A stretch of DNA of 64,000 nt from Pseudomonas sp. B21-023 (lineage in GTDB: Bacteria; Pseudomonadota; Gammaproteobacteria; Pseudomonadales; Pseudomonadaceae): contig NZ_CP087190.1 in the NCBI RefSeq assembly GCF_024749165.1, forward strand, positions 1,696,001 through 1,760,000. Reading direction: 5' to 3'. The first letter of the stretch is position 1. Each line of letters opens with the position of its first letter. The notes below the pieces were generated by a model. It was not told the DNA's origin. It saw nothing but the letters and a program-made list of their open reading frames with translations, and searched no databases. Both the position numbers and the translations under genes were made by a program. Of the stretch, positions 1-8,254 are shown piece after piece.

Positions 1-2
1 GC

Positions 3-278
3 CATGCCGGTGTGCGCGACGCGCTCGACAGCCAGGTGCATCGCCTGCGAGAGCTGTTCGCCCAGCAGGGCTTGGCCCAGCCCGACGTCAGCGTGGCTGA
101 TCAGTCCCGTGGCCAGCAGCACCAGCAAGAGGCGCAGCAGGGTGGGTCGGGCCTGTCCGGGGTGGCGGCGCGGCGTGGCAACGCAGCGGACGGGGACGAT
201 GCCGATCCCGCTGAAGTCGCGCGCCCTGTCGAGCAGCAGGTGGTGGTAGGCGACAGTGTGGTCGATTATTACGCTTGA
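3..278 (+). CDS. fliK: Flagellar hook-length control protein FliK, C-terminal end (partial)
   Basis: This is the last 91 codons of a gene that begins before the window. The visible part reads through LDSQVHRLRELFAQQGL, a helix-forming stretch typical of the end of the FliK hook-length domain, then a Q/G-rich tail with QQHQQEAQQ, and ends in VVVGDSVVDYYA. FliK is the secreted molecular ruler that makes FlhB switch from rod/hook to filament export. Its place directly before fliL matches pseudomonad flagellar clusters. The identification rests on the C-terminal end and on context, because the main body lies outside the window. Confidence 0.8.
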   Translation, partial: HAGVRDALDSQVHRLRELFAQQGLAQPDVSVADQSRGQQHQQEAQQGGSGLSGVAARRGNAADGDDADPAEVARPVEQQVVVGDSVVDYYA

Positions 279-290
279 TTGTTTGGGCTT

Positions 291-331
291 GCCTGGCGTT
301 GCCTGTGTGCAGCGACGCCAGGCGAAATTTT
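291..331 (+). terminator. Putative rho-independent terminator after fliK
   Basis: A 9-bp perfect stem, GCCTGGCGT (291-299) with ACGCCAGGC (315-323), is followed by GAAATTTT. It lies 12 bases after the fliK stop and before the fliL promoter. The T-run is short, so read-through into fliL is possible. Confidence 0.55.
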
Positions 332-387
332 ACAGATGCCGCATCTCGTAAAGTGGTTGCACCCCCAGAAGCTCGCAAAGGCAAATC

Positions 388-403
388 TGGCATAACACTT
401 GCT
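388..403 (+). promoter_or_regulatory. Sigma-54 (RpoN) promoter for the fliL operon
   Basis: The sequence TGGCATAACACTTGCT has the GG and GC elements separated by exactly 10 bases and agrees with the -24/-12 consensus TGGCAC-N5-TTGCW at nearly all positions. It lies 49 bases upstream of the fliL ATG. Flagellar class II operons in pseudomonads are known to depend on RpoN and the activator FleQ. No FleQ site was identified by eye. Confidence 0.75.
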
Positions 404-452
404 CAGCCACGTCATCCTTCTTTGAAACCCCGATGGACGACGGATTATTGGC

Positions 453-950
453 ATGGCGAAGAGCGACGCAGTGAAAGACCCCGCCACTAAAGGCAAACTC
501 AAGCTGATCCTGCTGTTGGTGCTGGCGCTGCTTCTCGCAGTCGGCCTGTCGGTGGGTGCGACCTGGTTCTTCATGCACAAGAGCGAGTCGGCTCCGGCGC
601 CTGAAGCAGCTCAGAGCAACATCAAGCCAGCGGCGATCTATGAGCCCCTGGCACCGGCCTTTGTCGTCAACTTCAACCAGAATGGCCGCCAGCGCTACAT
701 GCAGGTGAGTATCACCATGCAGGGCCGCAGCCAAGCGGACCTGGAGGCGCTGAAAGTACACATGCCGGTGATCCGCAACAACCTGGTGATGATGTTCTCC
801 GGGCAGGGTTTCGACACCCTCGCCGCGAGCCCGGTCGGCCAGGAAATGCTGCGCCAGAAGGCTACCGCGGTGGTCCAGGAAGTGGCGCAGAAGGAAGTCG
901 GCAGGCCGGTCGTCGACCAGCTGCTGTTCACCAATTTCGTATTGCAGTAG
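453..950 (+). CDS. fliL: Flagellar basal body-associated protein FliL
   Basis: A 165-residue single-pass inner-membrane protein. A short basic N-terminus is followed by one hydrophobic helix (about residues 16-41) and a periplasmic domain containing YEPLAPAFVVNFNQ, characteristic of FliL. FliL surrounds the stator near the MS ring and supports torque. The protein ends in FTNFVLQ, as is usual for the family. It is the first gene of a run in which fliM begins 11 bases later and the following genes are closely packed. The start at 453 is the only ATG that leaves the membrane helix near the N-terminus. Confidence 0.95.
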   Translation: MAKSDAVKDPATKGKLKLILLLVLALLLAVGLSVGATWFFMHKSESAPAPEAAQSNIKPAAIYEPLAPAFVVNFNQNGRQRYMQVSITMQGRSQADLEALKVHMPVIRNNLVMMFSGQGFDTLAASPVGQEMLRQKATAVVQEVAQKEVGRPVVDQLLFTNFVLQ

Positions 951-960
951 GAGCACATAG

Positions 961-1929
961 ATGGCCGTGCAGGACCTGCTGTCCCAGGATGAGATCGACG
1001 CCCTGCTGCATGGGGTGGACGATGGGCTGGTACAAACCGAGAGCACCGGCGAGCCCGGCAGCATCAAGAGCTACGACCTGACCAGTCAGGATCGTATCGT
1101 CCGGGGGCGCATGCCGACCCTGGAAATGATCAACGAGCGTTTCGCCCGTTACACCCGCATCAGCATGTTCAACCTGCTGCGCCGCTCCGCCGACGTGGCG
1201 GTGGGCGGCGTGCAGGTGATGAAATTCGGCGAGTACGTGCACTCGCTGTATGTGCCGACCAGCCTGAACCTGGTCAAGATCAAGCCGTTGCGCGGCACCG
1301 CGCTGTTCATCCTCGACGCCAAGCTGGTGTTCAAGCTGGTGGACAACTTCTTCGGTGGCGACGGCCGTCATGCCAAGATCGAGGGGCGTGAATTCACCCC
1401 GACCGAGCTGCGTGTAGTGCGCATGGTCCTGGACCAGTGCTTCGTCGACCTCAAGGAAGCCTGGCAGGCGATCATGCCGGTCAACTTCGAGTACATCAAC
1501 TCCGAGGTCAACCCGGCCATGGCCAACATCGTTGGCCCCAGCGAGGCCGTGGTGGTTTCGACCTTCCACATCGAACTCGATGGCGGTGGCGGCGACCTGC
1601 ACGTGACCATGCCGTACTCGATGATCGAGCCGGTGCGTGAAATGCTCGATGCCGGCTTCCAGTCCGACCTGGACGACCAGGACGAGCGCTGGGTCAAGGC
1701 GCTGCGTGAGGATGTTCTGGACGTCAATGTGCCGCTGTCGGCCACTGTTGCCCGCCGCCAGCTCAAACTGCGCGACATCCTGCACATGCAGCCAGGCGAC
1801 GTGATCCCGGTGGAACTGCCGGAGCACCTGGTATTGCGCGCCAATGGCGTGCCGTCGTTCAAGGCGCGGCTGGGATCGCACAAGGGCACCCTGTCGCTGC
1901 AGATCATCGACCCGATCGAGCGCCGCTGA
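961..1929 (+). CDS. fliM: Flagellar motor switch protein FliM
   Basis: A 322-residue C-ring protein that binds phospho-CheY and sets rotation direction. The N-terminal CheY-binding peptide LLSQDEIDALL (residues 6-16) is intact. The middle CheC-like domain and the C-terminal SpoA domain (about residues 250-320) follow at the usual length for the family. A GGAG-like ribosome site precedes the ATG. It lies between fliL and fliN, its partner in the C-ring. The opposite strand is open over much of this gene because of codon bias and is not considered coding. Confidence 0.97.
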   Translation: MAVQDLLSQDEIDALLHGVDDGLVQTESTGEPGSIKSYDLTSQDRIVRGRMPTLEMINERFARYTRISMFNLLRRSADVAVGGVQVMKFGEYVHSLYVPTSLNLVKIKPLRGTALFILDAKLVFKLVDNFFGGDGRHAKIEGREFTPTELRVVRMVLDQCFVDLKEAWQAIMPVNFEYINSEVNPAMANIVGPSEAVVVSTFHIELDGGGGDLHVTMPYSMIEPVREMLDAGFQSDLDDQDERWVKALREDVLDVNVPLSATVARRQLKLRDILHMQPGDVIPVELPEHLVLRANGVPSFKARLGSHKGTLSLQIIDPIERR

Positions 1930-1975
1930 CGGCGTGCCGGTCGCTTAAACGTATTGAATGCCTGTCGAGGAAATC

Positions 1976-2431
1976 ATGGCTAACGAAAACGAGATCAACT
2001 CTCCAGAGGAACAGGCCCTGGCCGATGAGTGGGCCGCGGCCCTGGAAGAGACCGGCGATGCCGGCCAGTCCGACATCGATGCGCTGTTGGCTGCAGACTC
2101 CGGCGCCGGCCGCCTGCCGATGGAAGAGTTCGCAAGCTCCCCCAAGCCCAACGAGAATGTCAGCCTCGAAGGTCCCAACCTGGATGTGATCCTGGATATT
2201 CCGGTGAGCATCTCGATGGAAGTGGGCAGCACCGAAATCAACATCCGCAACCTGCTGCAACTCAACCAGGGTTCGGTGATCGAGCTTGATCGCCTCGCCG
2301 GCGAGCCGCTGGATGTGCTGGTCAACGGCACGCTGATCGCCCATGGCGAGGTCGTGGTGGTCAACGAGAAGTTCGGCATTCGCCTGACCGACGTGATCAG
2401 CCCCAGCGAACGTATCAAGAAGTTGCGCTGA
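1976..2431 (+). CDS. fliN: Flagellar motor switch protein FliN
   Basis: A 151-residue C-ring subunit. The N-terminus is acidic and low in complexity (EINSPEEQALADEWAAALEE); the C-terminal SpoA domain (about residues 65-148) contains the family-typical stretch VELGS-like LDIPVSISMEVGST and ends in ERIKKLR. An in-frame ATG 18 bases upstream exists, but the ATG at 1976 follows GAGG at a suitable distance and gives the family's usual MANEN start. The stop is immediately followed by the GTG of fliO, suggesting translational coupling. Confidence 0.95.
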   Translation: MANENEINSPEEQALADEWAAALEETGDAGQSDIDALLAADSGAGRLPMEEFASSPKPNENVSLEGPNLDVILDIPVSISMEVGSTEINIRNLLQLNQGSVIELDRLAGEPLDVLVNGTLIAHGEVVVVNEKFGIRLTDVISPSERIKKLR

Positions 2432-2884
2432 GTGAAGCGCATGGTGCGGGCCATGCTGGCCCTTGGCACGTTGCTGGCCAGTGAGGTGGTGATCGCCGCT
2501 GCCGAGCCGGTAACCGTGCCGGCTGCGGCGCCTGCCCCTGGCGGCTTCGGCGCGCAGCTGGCGCAGACCGTATTCGGCCTGCTGGTGGTCGTCGGCCTGA
2601 TCTTTTTCCTGGCCTGGTTGCTGCGGCGCATGCAGGGCTCGGTGCAGCGGGGCGCTCCGGTCATCGAGATCGTCGGCACCCGTGCCATTGGCCCGCGCGA
2701 CCGGTTGCTGCTGATCCAGGTGGGCAAGGAGCAGATTCTCATTGGCCATACCCCTGGCAGCATCGAGGCGTTGCATGTGCTGGCCGAGCCTGTCGACGTG
2801 CCCGCCGATGCGCGCCAGGCCACGCCGGAATTCGCCCAGCGGCTGCTTGAGCTGATGGGCAAGGATCAGAAGGACAAGAAGTGA
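2432..2884 (+). CDS. fliO: Flagellar biosynthesis protein FliO
   Basis: A 150-residue membrane protein that helps assemble the FliP ring of the flagellar export gate. It has a signal-like N-terminal segment, one strong hydrophobic helix ([15 protein letters not shown], about residues 50-64), and a cytoplasmic domain with [18 protein letters not shown], a characteristic FliO stretch. The GTG start directly abuts the fliN stop. The stop overlaps the fliP ATG by one base (TGATG). FliO is poorly conserved, so context adds much to the call. Confidence 0.9.
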   Translation: MKRMVRAMLALGTLLASEVVIAAAEPVTVPAAAPAPGGFGAQLAQTVFGLLVVVGLIFFLAWLLRRMQGSVQRGAPVIEIVGTRAIGPRDRLLLIQVGKEQILIGHTPGSIEALHVLAEPVDVPADARQATPEFAQRLLELMGKDQKDKK

Positions 2885-3639
2885 TGACCGGCGCACTGCG
2901 CTTACTGTTGACGCTGGCGCTGCTGCTGGCTGCACCGCTGGCCCTGGCTGCCGACCCGTTGTCCATCCCGGCCATCACCCTGTCCAATGGGGCGGACGGG
3001 CAGCAGGAGTATTCGGTCAGCCTGCAGATTCTGCTGATCATGACTGCGCTGAGCTTCATTCCGGCGTTTGTCATCCTGATGACCAGCTTTACCCGCATCA
3101 TCATCGTCTTCTCGATCCTGCGACAGGCTCTGGGCCTGCAACAGACACCCTCGAACCAGATCCTCACCGGCATGGCGCTGTTCTTGACCATGTTCATCAT
3201 GGCGCCCGTGTTCGAGCGAGTGAACAAGGATGCCATCCAACCTTATCTGGCCGAGCAGATGACGGCCCAGCAGGCCATCGACAAGGCCCAGGGCCCGTTG
3301 AAGGACTTCATGCTGGCGCAAACCCGGCAGAGCGACCTGGACCTGTTCATGCGCCTATCCAAGCGCACCGATATCGCAGGCCCGGATCAGGTGCCGCTGA
3401 CGATCCTGGTGCCGGCGTTCGTGACCTCCGAGCTCAAGACGGCGTTTCAGATCGGCTTCATGATCTTCATCCCGTTCCTGATCATCGACATGGTGGTCGC
3501 CAGTGTGCTGATGGCCATGGGCATGATGATGCTGTCGCCGCTGATCATTTCGTTGCCGTTCAAGATCATGCTGTTCGTGCTGGTCGATGGATGGGCGCTG
3601 ATCATGGGTACCCTGGCCGGCAGTTTCGGCGGTGTCTGA
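2884..3639 (+). CDS. fliP: Flagellar type III export gate protein FliP
   Basis: A 251-residue core export-gate protein. It has a cleavable signal sequence (about residues 1-23, ending ALA-AD), followed by hydrophobic segments with the family signatures [17 protein letters not shown] and [18 protein letters not shown]. FliP forms a pentamer that, with FliQ and FliR, makes the protein-conducting channel. The ATG at 2884 overlaps the fliO stop; a GTG one codon upstream is less likely. The next gene, fliQ, begins 21 bases later. Confidence 0.97.
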   Translation: MTGALRLLLTLALLLAAPLALAADPLSIPAITLSNGADGQQEYSVSLQILLIMTALSFIPAFVILMTSFTRIIIVFSILRQALGLQQTPSNQILTGMALFLTMFIMAPVFERVNKDAIQPYLAEQMTAQQAIDKAQGPLKDFMLAQTRQSDLDLFMRLSKRTDIAGPDQVPLTILVPAFVTSELKTAFQIGFMIFIPFLIIDMVVASVLMAMGMMMLSPLIISLPFKIMLFVLVDGWALIMGTLAGSFGGV

Positions 3640-3660
3640 TGCCACCAAGGAGAGTCTTGC

Positions 3661-3930
3661 ATGACACCTGAAGTCGCAGTCGACCTGTTCCGTGAAGCCT
3701 TGTGGATGACCTCCATGATGGTGGCTATCCTGGTGGTGCCGAGCCTGCTGGTCGGCCTGGTGGTGGCAATGTTCCAGGCGGCCACGCAGATCAACGAGCA
3801 GACCCTGAGCTTCCTGCCGCGCCTGTTGGTGATGCTGGTCACGCTGATCATCGCCGGCCCTTGGCTTGTGCAGAAGTTCATGGAGTACTTCATTGGCCTG
3901 TACACCAGCATCCCGCAGTTGATCGGTTGA
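3661..3930 (+). CDS. fliQ: Flagellar type III export gate protein FliQ
   Basis: An 89-residue protein with two membrane helices (about residues 16-36 and 55-75), the normal size and layout for FliQ. The stretch QAATQINEQTLSFLPRL between the helices is diagnostic. Four copies pack around the FliP/FliR core of the export gate. AGGAGAG lies upstream of the ATG. The stop lies 7 bases before fliR. Confidence 0.97.
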   Translation: MTPEVAVDLFREALWMTSMMVAILVVPSLLVGLVVAMFQAATQINEQTLSFLPRLLVMLVTLIIAGPWLVQKFMEYFIGLYTSIPQLIG

Positions 3931-3937
3931 CGCGGCC

Positions 3938-4714
3938 ATGCTGGAGCTGACCGATACTCAGATCGGTACCTGGGTGGCCACCTTCATCCTGCCGTTGTTT
4001 CGGGTGACGGCGCTGCTGATGACCATGCCGATCTTTGGCACCAAGATGCTGCCGGCCCGGGTGCGGCTGTATGCGGCATTGGCCATTACCGTGGTGATAG
4101 TGCCGGCGCTACCGCCGTTGCCGCCGATAGACCCCTTGAGCCTGCGCGGCGTGCTGTTGTGCGGCGAACAGGTGATCGTTGGGGCGTTGTTCGGGTTCTC
4201 CCTGCAGCTGCTGTTTCAGGCGTTTGTGATTGCGGGGCAGATCATTGCGATCCAGATGGGTATGGCGTTCGCCTCCATGATGGACCCGACCAACGGCGTC
4301 AACGTCGCGGTGGTCAGCCAGTTCATGACGATGCTGGTGAGCGTTTTGTTCCTGCTGATGAATGGCCATTTGGTGGCGTTCGAGATCCTCACCGAGAGCT
4401 TTACCACGCTACCGGTTGGCAGTGCCCTGGTGGTCAACCATTTCTGGGAGATGGCGGGGCGTTTGAGCTGGGTGCTGGGGGCTGGGTTGCTGCTTGTCTT
4501 GCCAGCCATTGCGTCGCTGCTGGTGGTCAACATTGCCTTCGGTGTAATGACCCGCGCAGCGCCACAGTTGAATATTTTCTCCATCGGCTTCCCGCTGACA
4601 CTGGTGTTGGGCCTGATCATTTTCTGGATCGGCCTGGCCGATATTCTTTCCCATTACCAGGCACTGGCCAGCGAAGCGCTGCAGTGGCTGCGTGAGCTGG
4701 CACGGGCGCGCTGA
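3938..4714 (+). CDS. fliR: Flagellar type III export gate protein FliR
   Basis: A 258-residue membrane protein of the export gate with about five or six hydrophobic segments. Recognisable stretches include FRVTALLMTMPIFGTKMLP near the N-terminus and GMAFASMMDPTNG in the middle. One FliR copy joins the FliP5Q4 complex. The gene lies between fliQ and flhB, with two bases before the flhB ATG, as in other pseudomonads. Confidence 0.96.
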   Translation: MLELTDTQIGTWVATFILPLFRVTALLMTMPIFGTKMLPARVRLYAALAITVVIVPALPPLPPIDPLSLRGVLLCGEQVIVGALFGFSLQLLFQAFVIAGQIIAIQMGMAFASMMDPTNGVNVAVVSQFMTMLVSVLFLLMNGHLVAFEILTESFTTLPVGSALVVNHFWEMAGRLSWVLGAGLLLVLPAIASLLVVNIAFGVMTRAAPQLNIFSIGFPLTLVLGLIIFWIGLADILSHYQALASEALQWLRELARAR

Positions 4715-4716
4715 GC

Positions 4717-5859
4717 ATGGCAGAGAGCGAGAGCGGTCAGGACAAGACAGAGGAACCCACCGACAAGCGCAAGAAGGACTCGCGCGAAAAGGGGGAGATT
4801 GCCCGTTCCAAGGAGCTGAACACCGTCGCGGTAACCTTGGCCGGCGCGGGTGCGCTGATGGCGTTCGGTGGCTACCTGGCCGAGACGTTGATGGCCTTGA
4901 TGCGCATGAACTTCAGCCTTACGCGGGAGGTGGTGGTCGACGAGCGCTACATGGCGGCATTCCTGTTGGCCTCGGGCAAGATGGCCATCTGGGCTGTGCA
5001 GCCGGTAATGCTGCTGCTGTTCGTGATTTCATTCGTAGCGCCCATTGCGCTGGGAGGGTTCTTGTTCTCGGGCAGCTTGCTGCAGCCGAAGTTCAGCCGC
5101 ATGAACCCGCTGTCGGGGATCAAGCGCATGTTCTCGCTGAATGCGCTGACCGAACTGGTCAAGGCCATGGCCAAGTTCTTCATGATCTTGATCGTTGCCC
5201 TGGTCGTGCTGTCGGCGGACCGTCAGGCGTTGCTGGCCATTGCCAATGAGCCGCTCGAGCAGGCGATCATCCACTCGGTGCAGGTGGTGGGGTGGAGTGC
5301 GCTGTGGATGGCGGCGGGGCTGCTGTTGATTGCGGCTGCGGATGTGCCGTTCCAGCTTTGGCAGACGCACAAGAAAATGAAGATGACCAAGCAGGAAGTG
5401 AAGGACGAGTACAAGGACAGTGAGGGCAAGCCTGAGGTCAAGCAGCGTATCCGGCAGTTGCAGCGTGAGGCGTCGCAGCGGCGGATGATGGCGGCAGTGC
5501 CTGAGGCGGATGTGATCATCACCAACCCGACCCATTTCGCGGTGGCGTTGCAATATGACCCCGAGAAGGGTGGCTCGGCGCCGTTGCTGCTGGCCAAAGG
5601 GACAGACTTCCTGGCCTTGAAGATTCGAGAGATCGGGGTGGAGCACAAGGTGCAGATACTCGAGTCGCCGGCCTTGGCGCGGGCCATCTACTACTCTACC
5701 GAGATCGAGCAGGAGATTCCGGCGGGGTTGTACCTGGCGGTCGCACAGGTGTTGGCCTATGTGTTCCAGATCCGCCAGTACCGCGCCGGCAGGGGCAAGC
5801 GGCCAGAGCCATTGAAAGAAGACCTGCCGATTCCGCCAGATCTTCGCCGCGATAACTGA
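4717..5859 (+). CDS. flhB: Flagellar export switch protein FlhB
   Basis: A 380-residue protein with a charged N-terminus (QDKTEEPTDKRKKDSREKGE), four membrane helices and a cytoplasmic domain. The autocleavage motif NPTH is at residues 270-273. Cleavage there changes the export apparatus from hook to filament substrates in response to FliK. This is the last gene of the fliL-flhB run. A second, soluble FlhB C-terminal-domain homologue occurs at 25359-25703. Downstream of flhB the base composition changes abruptly. Confidence 0.97.
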   Translation: MAESESGQDKTEEPTDKRKKDSREKGEIARSKELNTVAVTLAGAGALMAFGGYLAETLMALMRMNFSLTREVVVDERYMAAFLLASGKMAIWAVQPVMLLLFVISFVAPIALGGFLFSGSLLQPKFSRMNPLSGIKRMFSLNALTELVKAMAKFFMILIVALVVLSADRQALLAIANEPLEQAIIHSVQVVGWSALWMAAGLLLIAAADVPFQLWQTHKKMKMTKQEVKDEYKDSEGKPEVKQRIRQLQREASQRRMMAAVPEADVIITNPTHFAVALQYDPEKGGSAPLLLAKGTDFLALKIREIGVEHKVQILESPALARAIYYSTEIEQEIPAGLYLAVAQVLAYVFQIRQYRAGRGKRPEPLKEDLPIPPDLRRDN

Positions 5860-6109
5860 AATCCGTGAGGCCTACCCAGGCTTTCTGACTGGCCCAAGTG
5901 CCGATAGCGCAAAATAATCGTGCGCACGCTTGACCGGTTGAAACGGGGCTGCGAGAGCAGTCCAAAGCGTTTCAGTGTCAGTCCCCATCCCTTTGTTATT
6001 TAATGCTGGGAAATATACCTAGTATTTTTGTCAGTTGTGGAGAGCTCCGGGTAAGGCTTAAATGGCTGAGTATTATTATTTATCTTAACTTGGAAGTGAG
6101 GGTCTGATA

Positions 6110-7841
6110 ATGAACTTTAGCAGAAAGCCGCGCCAGTCAGAGCTTGATCATTTTTATGAATTGCTGCCACCAATTGCAAACTCTGGCTATAAGTATATTT
6201 TTCCTGATGCCTTTGTTCATGATTTGCCGAGTGGGGATGCACCGGTGGGTATTAATGCCAGTGCGTTGAATGCTGATGATGAACTGGTTTGGTGGCTGGA
6301 AGCGCCGACTAGTGTCGAAGGCTATCCTATCCAATTGACGCTGGAGGGCGCTGACGCTACTTCTGTTCCAATCGTTTACGCCGGTACGATTCCTTTCGAT
6401 ACACAAGGGTTGCTCGAGTTCAAAGTTTCCAAGGCCGATGTGGTAGAAGGGATTGTTGAGGTCTACGCGAGTATCACTAACCCCGATACTGACGTAAGTG
6501 AACTAACACCGAAATTGAAAGTGAAAATCGATCTGCAGGCGCCCGGCGGCCCGGTCGATCCCTCCGGTGTTCAGCAAAACCTGGCTCTGGTCACTGCAGC
6601 GTTGCTTATTCCCGGGGAAATCAGTGGGGTGGAGCTGCAGCAAGGCATTACCTTTACAGTCGCTCCCTACCCTGGGATGAAACAATGGGACACGGTGGAG
6701 CTGAAAATGCCGGGGGCAACGCTGAGCAAGCGTCTGGATACAGCGGCGGAGGTCAATCAGCCCGTGGTATTTACCGTCCCCCCCCCAAGAGCTTCTCTGT
6801 TTTGCTGGGCGCACATCGGTAGGCATCCACTATAGAATCGTGGATGAGGTGGGCAATGTGAGTCAGCCTTCACCCAGTGCTGAGTTCATCATCGACAACA
6901 TTCAAAACCCGCAAGCTGCCCCGCAGTTCTTGGATGTCAATCCTTCGTCTGACACGGTGGCGCTCGCTGCTTTGCCTGGGCCCAATACGGCGGTACGTGT
7001 AGCGACCTCTGGGTTGTTTGTGGGGGAGGTCGTGACGTTGAAGTGGTCTTTGGTGACGACCAACGGAACGACGCTTTCTGGAACGCGGGTTGAAACGGTA
7101 GCGTCGTCGTCCACCGACCTGACGTTCGACGTCCCCGGCAATTCCGGGTTGGCCCTGGAGGCAGGGCAGCTGACTGCCTATTACGAGGTGCCCGGCAGGA
7201 GTCGCTCAAGTAAAACCGTTGCCACGCTTACCGGCGCTTTGGTCAGCCACCCTTTGACATTTGGCGCCGACATCAGCATCACGGCAAGCCTCAGGTACAT
7301 CATCCTGAAGGGGCGAGCACCTCTGCATCCAACAGCCGATTCCAAGGGCTCTTATCAGCGGCAAGGCAGTGGCGGCCAGCCGCCCTACACTTACTCGTCA
7401 AGTAACGAGGCGGTTGCCAAGGTTAATGGTCAGGGCGTGGTAGTTGCGCAGGACAACGGTGTGGCGGAAATCAGCGTGACCGATGCCAATCAGCAAGTCG
7501 CAAAGTACAAAATTACATTCAGTGGCGTCAGGCTGGTTGAGGTGCGCCCGAATCAGTGGTGGACCGGGCATGTATTCCACGGAAGCCGCCCGGAGTTTCA
7601 CTCACTCTCGGTCTTGCAGATGCAGTCGTTCTGGGAGCAGTACAGAAACGATGACGTTACTAAGAGCGTGGCTACTATTCTTGGGTGGACTCAACCCTTG
7701 CTGTGGTCCGGCGATAACTACTACCCCGCTGGTACAGCCTATGTTCTGGACTTTAGTGTGTTGAATCCTGATTTCCGTGGTGAAGAAAAAAGAAGTGGAG
7801 GTACTCAGCTGCCATCGTTGGCACGGGTGGGCTGGTCATGA
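6110..7841 (+). pseudogene. Ig-like repeat protein, split by a frameshift in a C9 run
   Basis: Two open frames, 6110-6835 and one continuing to 7841, form one protein of about 576 residues if one base is removed from the nine-C run at 6778-6786. The second frame is open from the C-run onward and reads through GIHYRIVDEVGNVS, an Ig-like strand pattern. The first part has no signal peptide and contains GVELQQGITFTVAPYPGM, a repeat form seen in large pseudomonad Ig-like proteins. A BIG2-like domain (about 7310-7530, with YSSSNEAVAKVNGQGVV) precedes a unique C-terminal region. The gene is clearly richer in A/T than its flagellar neighbours and separates flhB from flhA. It could be a true pseudogene, a phase-variable gene, or a sequencing error. 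Confidence 0.7.
6778..6786 (+). repeat. Homopolymeric run of nine C at the frameshift
   Basis: Nine consecutive C join two reading frames of the Ig-like gene. Eight C would restore a single open frame whose total length is a whole number of codons. Such runs are prone to slippage and to base-calling error. Confidence 0.85.
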
Positions 7842-7937
7842 GCGCTTATCAATAATCTGCTGTTGAATGAATGTAACAGTTTTCTGATCTTGATATGGGG
7901 TCTACACCTTCTCAGGTAGGTCGCCACCTCTCAATAT

Positions 7938-7962
7938 GCCCGATGCAGTGCATCGGGCTTCT
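7938..7962 (+). terminator. Putative terminator after the Ig-like gene
   Basis: GCCCGATGCA (7938-7947) and TGCATCGGGC (7949-7958) form a near-continuous palindrome followed by TTCTTT. It lies about 100 bases after the Ig-like gene stop. The single-base centre means the real hairpin loop must open several pairs. Confidence 0.5.
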
Positions 7963-8183
7963 TTGCAGTGGCATGTGAGGGCGCGCTGTGGGCCGCTTTG
8001 CGTGGAGGCTCGTGATGAAGAGCTTTCAGTTGGGAAGCCGCACAGCTGCGGCTTGCGTGATCAGCTCCGTCATGGCCTGGCAACAGCGAGCAGCAGGGAG
8101 CCGCTGAAGAAATCTTGCCTCTTCCGCTGGGTCTGCCCGCGAAGAGGTCGGTACATGTAACAAAAGCTCCAGGCGAGCAAAGT

Positions 8184-8199
8184 TGGAAAGCTTCTTGCA
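8184..8199 (+). promoter_or_regulatory. Sigma-54 (RpoN) promoter for the flhA operon
   Basis: TGGAAAGCTTCTTGCA places GG and GC exactly 10 bases apart and matches the -24/-12 consensus at most positions, including TTGCA. It lies 55 bases upstream of the flhA start. RpoN/FleQ control of the flhA operon is established in pseudomonads. Its presence means flhA does not depend on transcription through the inserted Ig-like gene. Confidence 0.72.
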
Positions 8200-8254
8200 G
8201 AGCCACGCCCGAGCGCCCCTTGGGCGTCAAAGTTTTGCTTGAAGAGGAATCGCG

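Larger units (their letters stand above)
7842..8254. other. Gene-free spacer between the Ig-like gene and flhA
   Basis: No convincing gene is seen in these 413 bases. A short + frame from 7936 to 8160 lacks a ribosome site and family features. The spacer holds a hairpin at 7938-7958 and a sigma-54 promoter at 8184-8199. The boundary between accessory DNA and the flhA operon leader probably lies within it. Confidence 0.6.

Noticed and set aside
5895..5910. GCCGATA sequence as a FliA (sigma-28) promoter for the Ig-like gene
   Set aside because: No suitable TAAA/TCAAG element lies about 15 bases upstream.
6812..6822. A second frameshift in the Ig-like gene (reading PPKSFSVLLGAH after the C-run)
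   Set aside because: That frame meets a stop at once; a single-base change in the C-run alone restores the whole frame, so one event is the simpler explanation.
7936..8160. Small open frame between the Ig-like gene and flhA
   Set aside because: It starts inside a terminator-like hairpin, has no ribosome site and no recognisable protein features.
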